Positions 23,858 through 34,381 are shown, counted from the stretch's first letter. The stretch: 34,507 bases of DNA from Saccharopolyspora endophytica (GCF_018070075.1 NZ_JAGPXE010000024.1:1-34507); one strand, 5' to 3'. Translations and numbers: made by a program. The notes: generated by a model from the letters alone, not told the origin.

Positions 23858-24631
23858 TCAGCGGAGCAGGGAGCGGATTGCTCCTGCTGCTTGGCCGCCT
23901 CTGCGGCGGAGGCCCCACTTGGTGACTCGGAGGAGGGCTTCTCGCACGACCTCCGCGTCCATCTTGGAGGCGCCGAGCTCTCGTTCCACGAAGGTGATCG
24001 GGACCTCGACGACCGTGAAGCCGGCCTCCACCGAGCGCCAGGCCAGGTCGACCTGGAAGCAGTAGCCCTGCGACGCGATGTTGTGCAGCTGGACCGTCTC
24101 CAGGACCTCCCGCCGGTACACGCGGTAGCCGGAGGTGATGTCGTTGATCGGCACGCCCAGCGCCAGCTTCGAGTAGACGTTGGCGCCCCGCGACAGGAAC
24201 TCCCGGTACCAGGGCCAGTTCACCGTGCGGCCGCCGGTCACGTAGCGCGACCCCAGCACCACGTCCGCGCCGGTCCCGCTGTCACCGAGCATGCCGACCA
24301 GGCGCGGCAGGTCCTCCGGGGCGTGCGAACCGTCGGCGTCCATCTCCATGATCGCCGTGTAGTCGCGGGCCAGCGCCCACTCGAACCCGGCGACGTAGGC
24401 GGCCCCCAGACCTGCCTTCTCGGTGCGGTGCATGACGTGCAACCGGTCGTCGGACGCCGCCAGCCGGTCGGCCAGCTCGCCGGTGCCGTCCGGGCTGCCG
24501 TCGTCGACCACCAGCACGTTCGCCGCGGGCAGCGCGTCGAACAGCCGCCGCACGATCGGTTCCAGGTTCTCCCGCTCGTCGTAGGTGGGGATCACCACCA
24601 GCACCTTCTCGGCCGGGGCTTGCCTCGCCAT
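23858..24631 (-). CDS. ppm1: Polyprenol monophosphomannose synthase (Ppm1 catalytic domain, GT2)
   Basis: 257 residues from the third codon of the open frame. AGGAGG lies 6 nt before the ATG of MARQAPAEKVLVV, whereas the first ATG abuts it. GT2 motifs: VVIPTYDERENLEPIV, NVLVVDDGSPDGTGEL (nucleotide-binding Asp), IMEMDADGSHAPEDL (DAD, metal), LGSRYVTGG, and GYRVYRREVLE (acceptor side). It transfers mannose from GDP-mannose to polyprenyl phosphate, the donor for lipomannan and protein O-mannosylation in actinobacteria. It is soluble and lacks membrane segments. Downstream of lnt on the same strand; in Mycobacterium tuberculosis the two are fused. Confidence 0.93.
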   Translation of the reverse strand: MARQAPAEKVLVVIPTYDERENLEPIVRRLFDALPAANVLVVDDGSPDGTGELADRLAASDDRLHVMHRTEKAGLGAAYVAGFEWALARDYTAIMEMDADGSHAPEDLPRLVGMLGDSGTGADVVLGSRYVTGGRTVNWPWYREFLSRGANVYSKLALGVPINDITSGYRVYRREVLETVQLHNIASQGYCFQVDLAWRSVEAGFTVVEVPITFVERELGASKMDAEVVREALLRVTKWGLRRRGGQAAGAIRSLLR

Positions 24632-24681
24632 CCACATCCTCCTAGCCGGTCACCGGGACCGGCCGTGCACTCGTTCGTCGA

Positions 24682-26238
24682 TCAGGCGTCGGACTTCCTC
24701 GACCGCCACCTGGCGGCCGCGATCGCGCCCACCCCCAGCACCGCCAGTGTCCACATCGGAACCGAGCCGAGCTCGGTGGCCGGTGTCCGGTTCGCGCGCA
24801 GCGGAACCTCGGCGGTCAAGTTCTCCTCGGTGAACAGCTCGGTCTGCGCGGTGACCGAACCGTCCGGCGCCACCACCGCGCTCACCCCGCTGGTGGCCCC
24901 GACCAGCACCGCCCGGCCGGTCTCCACCGCGCGCAGCCGCGACATCGCCAGCTGCTGGTAGCTCATCTCCGAATGCCCGTACCAGGCGTTGTTGGTGGGC
25001 ACCGCCAGCAGCGTGGCGCCCTGCGCCGCGGCCGGCCCGAAGACGTCGTTGTAGGCGACGTCGTAGCAGATCCCCACGCCCAGCTTCAGGCCCGCGACGT
25101 CGATCACGCCCGGTTCCTCACCCGGGGTCATGTCCGACTGGAAGCGATCCACGAACGGGCTGACCAGCCGCGCGACCTCCCGCATCGGGATGGTCTCGGC
25201 GAACGGGACCAGGTGCTTCTTGACGTAGCGGTCGCCGAACCCGGTTCCCGGGTCCCAGCGCACGACCTGGTTGTGCAGCCGCCCGTCGCGGTCCTGGCCG
25301 AGCCCGCCGACGATCAGCGGCACGCCCAGCTGGGAGGCGATCGCCGACAGCTCCGGATCGGTGCGCGAGGGGCCCCAGCTGCCGACCTGCTCGGGGAACA
25401 GCACGAAATCGGGTCGTGGGGTCCGTCCGGCGCGCACGTCGTCGACGAGCTTCTGCGCCGCGCGCACGTGGTTGTCGTGCAGGACGTCGTCCTCGTAGAG
25501 CAGCCCCAGACCGAGGTTGGGGGCGTTGCCCTGCACGATGGCGACCCGCGCGGTCCCGGCGTTGGCGTCGGTGCCCACCAGCGGCCAGCACGCCAGCCCG
25601 CCCAGCAGCGGCACGGCGATCGCGGCCACCGGCACCGCCCAGCGGCGCGGGTCGCGCACGAGCTCGGCCAGCCCGCCGCCGACGAGGGCCACGGCGAAGG
25701 AGATGAGGGTCGCGCCGCCGATCGCGGCCAGCGACAGCAGCGGTCCGGTGTCCTGGGTGAAGGCCAGACGACCCCACGGGAACCCGCCGAAGGGGAACGC
25801 GGAGCGCACCGACTCGGCCGTCACGAACACCGCGGCCATCCACACCGGGGCTGCGGGCAGGCGGCTGACCAGCGCCATCCCGGCACCGGCGAGGCCGATG
25901 AACAGCGCCTCCACCGCGGCCACGCCCAGCCAGGGCCAGGGGCCGAAGTCGGCGCCGAGGAAGTCCTGCAACCAGCCCAGCAGCGGCAGCAGGAACGCGA
26001 AGCCGAACACCACGCCGTAGCCGAAGCCGGCGCGGGCCCTGCGGTGGCGGACGACGGCGGCCAGCACGGCCAGCGCCAGGGGAGCGACCCACCACGCCTC
26101 GCGTGGCGGCGAACCGGCGTAGAGGGCGAATCCGGCGGCGATCACCGCGACCAGGCGCAGCGCCCAGGCGGCCCGTCGTCCGGGAGTGCGGCGATCCGGC
26201 TGCGCGACGTCCTGCGCAGGAGCCGTGGGGACTACCAC
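24682..26238 (-). CDS. lnt: Apolipoprotein N-acyltransferase
   Basis: About 518 residues from a GTG at 26238 with AGAAGG upstream; the frame remains open to 26376 but the extra residues look non-coding. About six N-terminal membrane segments (for example LVAVIAAGFALYAG) are followed by a periplasmic-side nitrilase domain. This carries the triad Glu in VLFPEQVGSW, Lys in YVKKHLVPFAET and Cys in GVGICYDVAYNDVF. The C-terminus has one more membrane span and a basic tail. It adds the third acyl chain to the N-terminal Cys of lipoproteins. It probably forms an operon with the mannosyltransferase gene (50 nt gap). Confidence 0.92.
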   Translation of the reverse strand: MVVPTAPAQDVAQPDRRTPGRRAAWALRLVAVIAAGFALYAGSPPREAWWVAPLALAVLAAVVRHRRARAGFGYGVVFGFAFLLPLLGWLQDFLGADFGPWPWLGVAAVEALFIGLAGAGMALVSRLPAAPVWMAAVFVTAESVRSAFPFGGFPWGRLAFTQDTGPLLSLAAIGGATLISFAVALVGGGLAELVRDPRRWAVPVAAIAVPLLGGLACWPLVGTDANAGTARVAIVQGNAPNLGLGLLYEDDVLHDNHVRAAQKLVDDVRAGRTPRPDFVLFPEQVGSWGPSRTDPELSAIASQLGVPLIVGGLGQDRDGRLHNQVVRWDPGTGFGDRYVKKHLVPFAETIPMREVARLVSPFVDRFQSDMTPGEEPGVIDVAGLKLGVGICYDVAYNDVFGPAAAQGATLLAVPTNNAWYGHSEMSYQQLAMSRLRAVETGRAVLVGATSGVSAVVAPDGSVTAQTELFTEENLTAEVPLRANRTPATELGSVPMWTLAVLGVGAIAAARWRSRKSDA

Positions 26239-26311
26239 CCGACCAACCTTCTCGGTGCTTTCTCGGCCCCGCCCGGGACCGCCAACGTTGCCGCGTGCCC
26301 AGGCACGCCTT

Positions 26312-26321
26312 CGCCCAAATG
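26312..26321 (-). promoter_or_regulatory. CATTTGGGCG motif upstream of lnt
   Basis: On the minus strand CATTTGGGCG lies 73 nt upstream of the proposed lnt start. It shares CATTTGGGCGA...CGTG with the copy at 279-296 upstream of the ESX operon, and the 10-nt core with the copy upstream of cas5c. Unknown function. Confidence 0.3.
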
Positions 26322-26489
26322 TACGCGCCGAGCCGGGCGCGCTCGGCACACAGGCCCTGACCAGGCGATTGACCACCGCGTGTGACGCCGCTTACCCTCG
26401 ACCGGCCCGGTGATCATCGGTGCGCCCGCGGAAAGCGCACCTCAGCGATGGTCGCGCGACGACCGATCGATCGAACGAAAAGGGGACCG

Positions 26490-27254
26490 ATGAGCACCGG
26501 ACACGAGGAGATCGGCGGCGGAGCGCACCCGGTCATCGCGCTGCACGGCTGGTTCGGGTCGGCAGCCGCCTGGCGGGTCCTGCACCCGCACCTGGACACG
26601 AGCCGGTTCCGCTACGTCTTCCCCGACTACCGCGGCTACGGCGGGCGCATCGACGAGCCGGGCGAGCACACCCTCGCCGAGGCCGCCGCCGACGTCCTCG
26701 CCCTGGCAGACCGGCTCGGGCTGGACACCTTCTCGCTGGTCGGCCACTCGATGGGCGGAGCGGTGGCGCAGCGGGTCCTGGCCGACGCGCCGCAGCGGGT
26801 CCGGGCGCTGGTCGGCATCTCCCCGGTCCCGGCGTCGGGAGTGCCCTTCGACGATCAGGGCTGGGCGCTGTTCTCCGGCGCCGCCGACGACCTCGCCAAC
26901 CGCCGCGCCATCATCGACCTGACCACGGGCAACAGGCTCACCGCGGTGTGGCTGGACGCGATGGTCGAGCACTCCCGCAAGCACTCCGAGCCGGCCGCCG
27001 TCGCCGACTACCTCCGCGCCTGGGCCACGACCGACTTCCACGCCGAGATCGACGGGAACCCGGTGCCGGTCAAGGTGATCGCCGGAGAGCACGACCCGGC
27101 GCTCGGCGAGGACACCATGAAGGCCACCTTCGCCCAGTGGTACCCCCACTGCGACGTCGAGGTCTTCCCCAACGCAGGCCACTACGCGATCGACGAAACC
27201 CCGATCGCCCTGGCCACCACCCTCGAACGCTTCCTGACCACGAGCGCCCTCTAG
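26490..27254 (+). CDS. Alpha/beta hydrolase
   Basis: 254 residues from the ATG preceded by AGGGGACCG; the upstream part of the open frame is not coding-like. Features: IALHGWFGSAAAW (oxyanion loop, HGW), YVFPDYRGYGGRID, SLVGHSMGGAVAQRV (nucleophile elbow G-H-S-M-G), GEHDPALGED (acid region) and FPNAGHYAIDETP (catalytic His). It has no signal peptide. Similar to esterases and lactonases of the MhpC/proline-iminopeptidase group; substrate unknown. It is divergent from lnt. Confidence 0.88.
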   Translation: MSTGHEEIGGGAHPVIALHGWFGSAAAWRVLHPHLDTSRFRYVFPDYRGYGGRIDEPGEHTLAEAAADVLALADRLGLDTFSLVGHSMGGAVAQRVLADAPQRVRALVGISPVPASGVPFDDQGWALFSGAADDLANRRAIIDLTTGNRLTAVWLDAMVEHSRKHSEPAAVADYLRAWATTDFHAEIDGNPVPVKVIAGEHDPALGEDTMKATFAQWYPHCDVEVFPNAGHYAIDETPIALATTLERFLTTSAL

Positions 27255-27273
27255 CGATCCTGCGCTCCGGAAA

Positions 27274-28616
27274 TCAGACGGGCAGGAGGGTGGAGACCAG
27301 GTGGGTGAGGCGCCTGGTGTTGCGGCACTCGTGCATGTCGGCGATGCGGGCGTAGTCGCGGGCCGCTGAATCGCCCGTCGACCAGCGCGGTTCCGGTTCG
27401 GGGTTGAGCCAGAAGACGTGGCGGGCCCGCTGCTTGATGGTGTGCAGGGCGTCGAGGTTGGGGTTCCAGCCGTTCGTCCTGGCATCGCCGAGGACGAGGA
27501 CCGACGTGCGCGGCCCCACGGCGTCCAGGTACTTGTCGGTGAACTCGGCCAGCGCGTTGCCGTAGTCGCTGCTGTCGTGCCAGCCGGTGACCGCGGCCTC
27601 GGTGAGGATGCTGCGCCCGAGCTCGACGGGATCGGCCGCGCCCGATTCGATCATGCGGGTGACCTCGTCGGTGCGGTTGACGAAGGCGAAGACCCGGACC
27701 TTGCTGAACTGGTCGTGCAGGGCCTGGACCAGCAGCATCGTGAAGTGGGCGAACCCGGCGACCGAGCCCGAGACATCGCACAGCAGCACGATCTCGGGCC
27801 GCGCCGGGCGGTGGTGGGCGTAGGCGGGGCGCAGCGGCACGCCGCCGGTGGACAGCGATCGGCGCAGCGTGCGGCGCAGGTCGATGGTTCCCCTGGCGGC
27901 GCGGCGGCGCCGGGCGGCCATGCGCGTGGCGAGCTTGCGCGCCAGCGGCTGCACGGCGCGGCGGAGGTCGGCCAGCTGCTCGCGGCCGGCGTTGAGGAAG
28001 TCGACCTGGTCGGCGCTCGGCGCGATGGCGTGCTTGGCGACGTGGTCGGCGCCGCGCAGTTCCGCGGAGCGGCGGCGCGCCTCGGTGCGGACGCGGTCGC
28101 GGAAGGTGTCGATGCGGCGGCGGATCTCGTCGCGGTCGAACCGATCGGTGAAGTCCTCCTCGGCGTCACCGCGCATCGCCGCGAGCACTCGGGCCAGCAG
28201 CGTCTGCGGCTGCAGTCGTTCCAGCGTCTGGTGCGCCGACCAGCCCTGCGGGCCGTCCGCGCCGCCGAAGTGCCCGAGCGCGTCCACGGCCTCGCCGGCG
28301 AGCTGTCCGAGCGCGCCCGAGTCATCGCCCGCCAGGGCTTGCACCAACCGCTGCTCGAGGTCGGATTCGTCGCCGTTGCGGGCGCTCTCGGGTGCTCCCA
28401 CCCCGGCGGGGAAGTAGAGGTCGAACGCGGCGTCGAAGGCCTTGCGCTGCCCGTCGGCGCGCAGCAGGGCCGCGGCCAGCCCCTCCCGCAGGCGTTCCCG
28501 GTCGGCCATCCCGAGGACTTCCAAGACCGCTGCGGCGTCGACGGTCTCGCCCGGACCGACGCGCACGCCCTGCTCACGCAGCGCCCCGGCGAAGCCGACC
28601 AGGCGAGCCTGCAACG

Positions 28617-28620
<4 letters not shown>
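27274..28620 (-). CDS. VWA-domain (CoxE-like) protein, partner of the MoxR ATPase
   Basis: 448 residues. The C-terminal von Willebrand A domain begins EIVLLCDVSGSVAGFAHF (D-x-S-x-S metal site) and continues with VFAFVNRTDEV, TGWHDSSDYGNAL and TSVLVLGDARTNG. The N-terminal part is helical and acidic to basic (FRDRVRTEARRRSAELRG), as in CoxE-like proteins. Its start overlaps the MoxR stop as ATGA. MoxR/VWA pairs act as chaperones that insert cofactors or remodel partner proteins. The sulfite-oxidase-like enzyme immediately upstream on the same strand is a possible client (inference). Confidence 0.87.
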
Positions 28621-29489
<869 letters not shown>

Positions 29490-29566
29490 CGCACGCTCCC
29501 CTCGCCGAATCCCATACCGAACGGTTGCTCAGTGCGCGGGCTCGTGTCCAACGGAAGTGACGCCGG

Positions 29567-31069
29567 TCACGTGCAGCGGAAAGTGGTGTCGTGCAAGCCC
29601 GTCGCGCCGTCGGGGACGACGCCCTGACGCGCTTCGGTCTGCGGTGTTCCGGTGCGGTCGAGGGCGCGGCACTGCACCACGTGGTCTCCCGGTGCGAGGT
29701 CGAGCCTGGCCCGCCACATGCGCCAGGTGTCGCGGCCGACCTCGGTGGCCAGCTCCGCGGACTGCCACGGGCCGCCGTCGACGCGGACCTGCACGGCGTC
29801 GATGCCGGTGTGCTGCGCCCACGCGATCCCCGCGACGGTCACCGGACCGGCCGGGACCTGCGCTGCCCGCTGCGGGCGGTCGATGCGCGACTGGGTCTTG
29901 ATCGGCCCAAGCCGAGCCCAGCCGCGCTGTTGCCAGTAGGCGCGCCGGTCGAAGGTGGTGACCTCGGCGTCGACCAGCCACTTGGTGGCCGAGACGTAGC
30001 CGTAGAGGCCGGGAACGACCATGCGCACCGGGAACCCGTGCTTGGCCGGCAGCGGCTCGCCGTTCATCTCGAAGGCCAGCAGCGCGCCCCGGTCGGGTTC
30101 CAGCAGCACGTCGACGGGGGTGCCCGCGGTGTAGCCGTCGGTGCTGGTGGTCAGCAGCTGCTGCGCTCCCGGCCGGACCCCGGCCTCCAGCAGCAGGTCG
30201 CGGACCGGCACGCCGACGAACTGGGCCGTGGAGATGAGGTTGCCGCCGACCTCGTTGGACACGCACGCGAGGGTGATCGTCCGCGACTCCAAGCGCCGGT
30301 TGATCAGGTCGGTGAACGACAGGTCCAGCTCCCGGTCGACCATGCCGTGCAGCCGCAGCCGCCAGTTCTCGGCGCGCAGCTGCGGCACGACCAGGGCGGT
30401 GTCGATCCGGTAGAAGTCGCGGTTGGTGGTCAGGAACGTCGGCGTCCCGTCGGCGACGAAGTCCGCGCCCGCCGGGATCGGGGGCGGTGGCACCTTCGGC
30501 AACCGGCCCGCCACCGCCTCCCGCGAGGCCGTCACCCCGGACCCCTTCGACAGCGCACTCCCGCCGATGCCGGCCAGCCCGGCCCCGACCACGACCAGAC
30601 CGGAGGTCGCCAGGAAACGCCGCCGGTCGATCTCGGTGGCCACCGGAGCCCGCCCGGCGCGGTGCAGCCAGGCGAACACGCCCACTCCGACGGCCGCCGC
30701 GACCAGCGAGGGCAGCGGCCCGCCCTCGGGCCGGCTCAACGCGGCCACCACGCCGACCAGCCCGAACGCGCCGATCAGCAGTGCGCCGGGCAGCACCGAG
30801 CGTCGCGAGGACAGCCCCGCCACCACCGCGAGCGCGGCGATGACCAGCGCCATGCCGACGATCAGCGCGAGCTTGTCGGCGGTGCCGAACACCGCCACCG
30901 CGAACTCCTTCACACCCGGCGGGACCAGGTCGATGAAGGCACCACCGACGGCCACCGGGGGAGAGGTGCGCGGATCGCTGAAACCGGCGACCAGGTGCCC
31001 GGCGGCCAGCGCGGAGCCGGCGGCGAGCAGTCCGATCGTGGCCGCACGGCCACGGGAGAGCGAAGTCAT
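29567..31069 (-). CDS. Membrane-anchored molybdopterin oxidoreductase (sulfite-oxidase-like)
   Basis: 500 residues from the ATG at 31069. The N-terminus has about five hydrophobic segments up to residue 150, then a cytosol-to-exterior linker with RRRFLATSGLVVVGAGLAG, which resembles a twin-arginine/hydrophobic segment. The catalytic part shows NRDFYRIDTALVVPQL, RTITLACVSNEVGGNLI (Cys that ligates Mo) and GFPVRMVVPGLYGY, ending with a dimerisation-type Ig domain (GVAWAQHTGIDAVQVRVDGG-like). Probably an exported YedY/sulfite-oxidase relative that reduces or oxidises S- or N-oxides; the substrate is unknown. GGAGG lies very close to the start. Confidence 0.87.
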   Translation of the reverse strand: MTSLSRGRAATIGLLAAGSALAAGHLVAGFSDPRTSPPVAVGGAFIDLVPPGVKEFAVAVFGTADKLALIVGMALVIAALAVVAGLSSRRSVLPGALLIGAFGLVGVVAALSRPEGGPLPSLVAAAVGVGVFAWLHRAGRAPVATEIDRRRFLATSGLVVVGAGLAGIGGSALSKGSGVTASREAVAGRLPKVPPPPIPAGADFVADGTPTFLTTNRDFYRIDTALVVPQLRAENWRLRLHGMVDRELDLSFTDLINRRLESRTITLACVSNEVGGNLISTAQFVGVPVRDLLLEAGVRPGAQQLLTTSTDGYTAGTPVDVLLEPDRGALLAFEMNGEPLPAKHGFPVRMVVPGLYGYVSATKWLVDAEVTTFDRRAYWQQRGWARLGPIKTQSRIDRPQRAAQVPAGPVTVAGIAWAQHTGIDAVQVRVDGGPWQSAELATEVGRDTWRMWRARLDLAPGDHVVQCRALDRTGTPQTEARQGVVPDGATGLHDTTFRCT

Positions 31070-31205
31070 GCCTCCATTCGAGCTCGGTTCACCGGTCGCG
31101 GCCAGAGTTCGGGCTCGGGCGTAAGAGAGCCGAAAGTTCTTGTGGAACGATGACATCGCGGCTCGATCGGGGACGTCGGGCCCGCCGTCGTCCTAGCGTC
31201 GGGGC

Positions 31206-32246
31206 GTGCGAATTCTGCTGACCGGCGCCGCCGGGTTCATCGGCTCGGCCATCGCCGACACCCTCACCGCCCACGGCCACGAGATCGTCGCGCTCGACGC
31301 GCTGCTGCCCCAGGCCCACGGCGCCCCTCCCGAAACCCGGCACCCGCTGGTGCGCGGGGACGTGCGCGACGCCGAGCTGGTGCGCGAGCTGCTGCGCGGG
31401 GTGGACGCGGTCTGTCACCAGGCCGCGATGGTCGGCCACGGCGTCGACCCGTCCGACATGCCCGACTACGCCGCCCACAACGACCTCGGCACGGCGGTGC
31501 TGCTGGCCGCGATGCACGAGACCGGCGTGCGACGGCTGGTGCTGGCCTCCTCGATGGTCGTCTACGGGGAAGGCCGCTACCGCTGCGCCGAACACGGTCT
31601 GGTCCGCCCCGGTCAGCGACGCGCCGAGGACCTCGATGCCGGTCGGTTCGAGCCGCCGTGCTCGTGCTGCGCCGAACCCCTGGAACCCGAGCTGGTGCCC
31701 GAGGACGCGGTGCTCGACCCGCGCAGCACCTACGCGGCCACCAAGCTCGCGCAGGAGCACCTGGCGGCGGCCTGGGCCCACCAGACCGGCGGGGAGGTGC
31801 GAGCGCTGCGCTACCACAACGTCTACGGCCCCTGGATGCCCAACGGCACCCCGTACGCCGGCGTGGCCTCGCTGTTCCGCTCCGCGCTGCACCGGGGCCT
31901 GGCCCCGACGGTGCTGGAGGACGGACGGCAGCGGCGCGACTTCGTGCACGTCCACGACGTCGCCGCCGCCAACCTCGCCGCGCTGGAGACCTCCGGGCCA
32001 CCGGGGGAGCTGGACGCGGTCAACATCTGCTCCGGGCAGCCGCACACCATCGGAGAACTCGCCGAGTTGTTGTCGCTGGCCTGCGGCGGTCCCGCTCCGG
32101 AGGTGGTGGGCGGGGCTCGGCCCAACGACGTCCGGCACGTCGTCGCCGATCCGGCCAAGGCCCGGCGGGTGCTCGGGTTCCGCGCGACGGTCGAATTCGC
32201 CGATGGGGTGCGGGAATTCGCCGACGCTCCGCTGCGAGCTGTGTGA
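31206..32246 (+). CDS. NAD-dependent sugar-nucleotide epimerase/dehydratase
   Basis: 346 residues from a GTG. MRILLTGAAGFIGSAIAD is the Rossmann G-x-x-G-x-x-G. ASSMVVYGEG provides the catalytic Ser region, and STYAATKLAQE is the Y-x3-K motif. RYHNVYGPWMPNGTPYAG and RRDFVHVHDVA are SDR-extended features. An insertion of about 40 residues before the Y-x3-K motif contains YRCAEHG and PPCSCCAEPLEP, a cysteine cluster that may bind zinc. It is close to UDP-glucose 4-epimerase-type enzymes. Divergent from the molybdoenzyme gene and convergent with the sensor kinase. Confidence 0.88.
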   Translation: MRILLTGAAGFIGSAIADTLTAHGHEIVALDALLPQAHGAPPETRHPLVRGDVRDAELVRELLRGVDAVCHQAAMVGHGVDPSDMPDYAAHNDLGTAVLLAAMHETGVRRLVLASSMVVYGEGRYRCAEHGLVRPGQRRAEDLDAGRFEPPCSCCAEPLEPELVPEDAVLDPRSTYAATKLAQEHLAAAWAHQTGGEVRALRYHNVYGPWMPNGTPYAGVASLFRSALHRGLAPTVLEDGRQRRDFVHVHDVAAANLAALETSGPPGELDAVNICSGQPHTIGELAELLSLACGGPAPEVVGGARPNDVRHVVADPAKARRVLGFRATVEFADGVREFADAPLRAV

Positions 32247-32305
32247 GGGGTCGGTGTGTTCGCTGCTTCAGGTGCGGGACTCAGCTCGCACCGCCGAGCA
32301 CGCCG

Positions 32306-33340
32306 TCAGCGGTTCGCGGCACCGTCGGCCAGCGGTAGGCGCACCTCGAACCGGCAACCGGGGCCGTGGTTGCGGGCGTGGATCTCGCCGTGGTGGGCCT
32401 GCACCAGGCCGCGCGCGATCGCCAGCCCGAGCCCGGCCCCGGCCGGTTCCCGCTCGTTGTCGCCCCGCGCGTGATCTCCCCGGTAGGCCACCTCGAAGAC
32501 CCGCTCCAGCTCCGCCGCGTCGATGCCGCCGCACCCGTCGTCGACCCGCAGCCACGCCTGGTGGCCCTCCCGGCCCGCGGTGAGCACCACCGAACCGCGC
32601 GGCGGGGTGTGCCGGATGGCGTTGGACAGCAGGTTGCGCACCACGCGCGCGAGTTCGGGATCGCTGCCGGAGACCACCGGCCACTGCTCGGTCTCGGTCG
32701 CCAGCCGCACACCGCGCCGCTGCGCGCGCGGGTGCTCGGCGGCGACGGCCTCGTTGACCACGTCGTGCAGCGGCACGGCGGAGAACTCCAGGTGCAGCGC
32801 GCCCGCGGTGATCCGGGAGAGCTCGAACAGGTCGTCCACCATCCGCGACAGCCGTTCGGTCTCGCCCTGGATCCGGCTCGCGTAGGAGCAGACCTCGTCG
32901 GGCTCGTCCACCACGCCGTCGGCCAGCGCCTCGGCCATCGCGCGGATGCCCGCAAGGGGAGTCCGCAGGTCGTGGCTGATCCAGGCCACCAGCTCGCGGC
33001 GGGAGGCCTCGGCGGCGCGTTCGCGGGCGCGGGCCTCGCGCTCCCACACGCTCCGGCGCGCGATGTTGCGTCCCAGCACCACCGCGACCGGGACGGTGAT
33101 CACCCCGACGGCGGTGCAGATGACGACCACGGTGGTCAGCAGCGGGCCGAACATGAACCCGGTGACGCCGAGGACGCCCGCCATGGTGGCCAGCAGCGGC
33201 ACCAGCACCAGTACCGTGAGCGCGGTCGCGAGCGAGCGGTGCCGGAGCAGGTAGAGCAGCCCGGCCCCGATCAGCGCCACCGGCAGGGACAGGCCGATCG
33301 CGTACGGCGCGACGTGGGTGAGCTCGGTGAGCAGGTCCAT
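32306..33340 (-). CDS. Sensor histidine kinase
   Basis: 344 residues from the ATG of MDLLTELTHVAPYAIGLSL; the frame upstream belongs to the antisense of the regulator. Membrane segments are at about 10-30, 38-60 and 66-90. It then has a short HAMP-like linker, the H-box LVAWISHDLRTPLAGIRAM, the N-box RNLLSNAIRHTPP, G1 VDDGCGGID and G2 GAGLGLAIARGLVQAHHGE. There is almost no extracellular sensing domain, so it may sense the membrane or a partner. It overlaps the response regulator stop by one base (TGATG). Confidence 0.94.
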   Translation of the reverse strand: MDLLTELTHVAPYAIGLSLPVALIGAGLLYLLRHRSLATALTVLVLVPLLATMAGVLGVTGFMFGPLLTTVVVICTAVGVITVPVAVVLGRNIARRSVWEREARARERAAEASRRELVAWISHDLRTPLAGIRAMAEALADGVVDEPDEVCSYASRIQGETERLSRMVDDLFELSRITAGALHLEFSAVPLHDVVNEAVAAEHPRAQRRGVRLATETEQWPVVSGSDPELARVVRNLLSNAIRHTPPRGSVVLTAGREGHQAWLRVDDGCGGIDAAELERVFEVAYRGDHARGDNEREPAGAGLGLAIARGLVQAHHGEIHARNHGPGCRFEVRLPLADGAANR

Positions 33341-34038
33341 CAGCCCGCCTCGGGGTCGTAGCGGTAGCCGACGCCCCACACGGTGCTGATCCGGTGGGGT
33401 CGGTCGGGTCTCGGCTCGATCTTCTCCCGCAGTCGTCTCATGTGGACGGTCACGGTGGACTGGTCGCCGAAGTTCCATCCCCACACCGATTCCAGCAACT
33501 CGGCGCGGGTGAAGGCCCGGCGCGGGTTGCGCATCAGGTAGGCCAGCAGGTCGAACTCGCGAGTGGTCAGCGACAGCTCGACGCCGTCGAGCGTGCAGCG
33601 GCGGGCATCCGGATCGAGCGCCAGGACGCCGTCCACGACGGACTCCTGCGCGGCGGGCGGGGAGTGGGTGGCGCGGCGCAGCACCGAGGTCACCCGCAGC
33701 ACCAGCTCCCGTGGGCTGAAGGGTTTGACCACGTAGTCGTCGGCGCCCAGCTCCAGGCCCGCGACCCGGTCGGACTCCTCGCCCAGCGCGGTCAGCATCA
33801 CCACCGGGACCGGCCCGCGCTCGCGCACCCTGCGGCACACCTCCAGGCCTCCGATGCCCGGCAGCATGAGGTCCAGCACGATCAGGTCCGGCCTGCGTTC
33901 GGCGTTGCTGCGCAGGGCCGTCTCGCCGTCGTCGGCGAGGTCGACCTGGTAGCCGGCGCGCTCCAGGTAGCGTCGGACGACATCGCGCACCGCGTGGTCG
34001 TCGTCGACGACCAGCACCCGTCCGGACTGTTCCCGCAT
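33340..34038 (-). CDS. OmpR/PhoB-family response regulator
   Basis: 232 residues from the ATG of MREQSGRVLVVDDDHAV; a GTG three codons upstream is an alternative. Receiver: VVDDDHAVRDVVRR (acid pocket), PDLIVLDLMLPGIGG (phospho-Asp), VVMLTALGEE (Thr) and DDYVVKPFSPREL (Lys). The winged-helix C-terminal half includes SLTTREFDLLAYLMRNPRR and DQSTVTVHMRRLREKIEP, ending WGVGYRYDPEAG. It forms a two-gene operon with the kinase. Target genes cannot be told from the window. Confidence 0.95.
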   Translation of the reverse strand: MREQSGRVLVVDDDHAVRDVVRRYLERAGYQVDLADDGETALRSNAERRPDLIVLDLMLPGIGGLEVCRRVRERGPVPVVMLTALGEESDRVAGLELGADDYVVKPFSPRELVLRVTSVLRRATHSPPAAQESVVDGVLALDPDARRCTLDGVELSLTTREFDLLAYLMRNPRRAFTRAELLESVWGWNFGDQSTVTVHMRRLREKIEPRPDRPHRISTVWGVGYRYDPEAG

Positions 34039-34043
34039 CCCGA

Positions 34044-34286
34044 TCACCAGCTCGTCGCGATCACGTGGTTGACCGCCAGCGCGATCACCGCCTGCGCCCC
34101 CAGCCACCACCGCCGGGAACCGGCGGGCAGCAGGGCGCCTCCCACAGCGAACCACACCCCGAACGGCAACCAGATCCGCTCGACCTCAGCCTTGCTCAGC
34201 CCGGACAGATCCGCCACCAGCACGGCCACCCCAGCCGCCAGGACGAGCCCCCGCACCGCATCAACCCGCGACACCGCGGCAACCAC
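34044..34286 (-). pseudogene. C-terminal fragment of a membrane protein, probably cut by the adjacent IS
   Basis: 80 residues from a GTG at 34286. The frame stays open upstream without a stop to about 34381, where the IS begins. ADLSGLSKAEVERIWLPFG is followed by two hydrophobic spans (VWFAVGGALLPAG and LGAQAVIALAVNHVIATSW), resembling the C-terminus of a multi-spanning actinobacterial membrane protein rather than a complete small protein. It ends 5 nt before the regulator start. Because the IS lies directly upstream I read it as the truncated remainder of a longer gene; a genuine 80-residue protein is the alternative. Confidence 0.5.
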
Positions 34287-34381
34287 CTCCCCAACTCCAC
34301 GAGTTCCCCGTCCCCCGGTCCTCGACGCCCCCTCACCCGTCGAGGCTGGTGACCCGATTACGGCCCTATTCCGGGACCCGA

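Noticed and set aside
32306..33838. A 510-residue fused frame joining the kinase to upstream sequence
   Set aside because: The N-terminal third is an out-of-frame translation of the response regulator gene; the kinase has its own ATG at 33340 with TGATG coupling.
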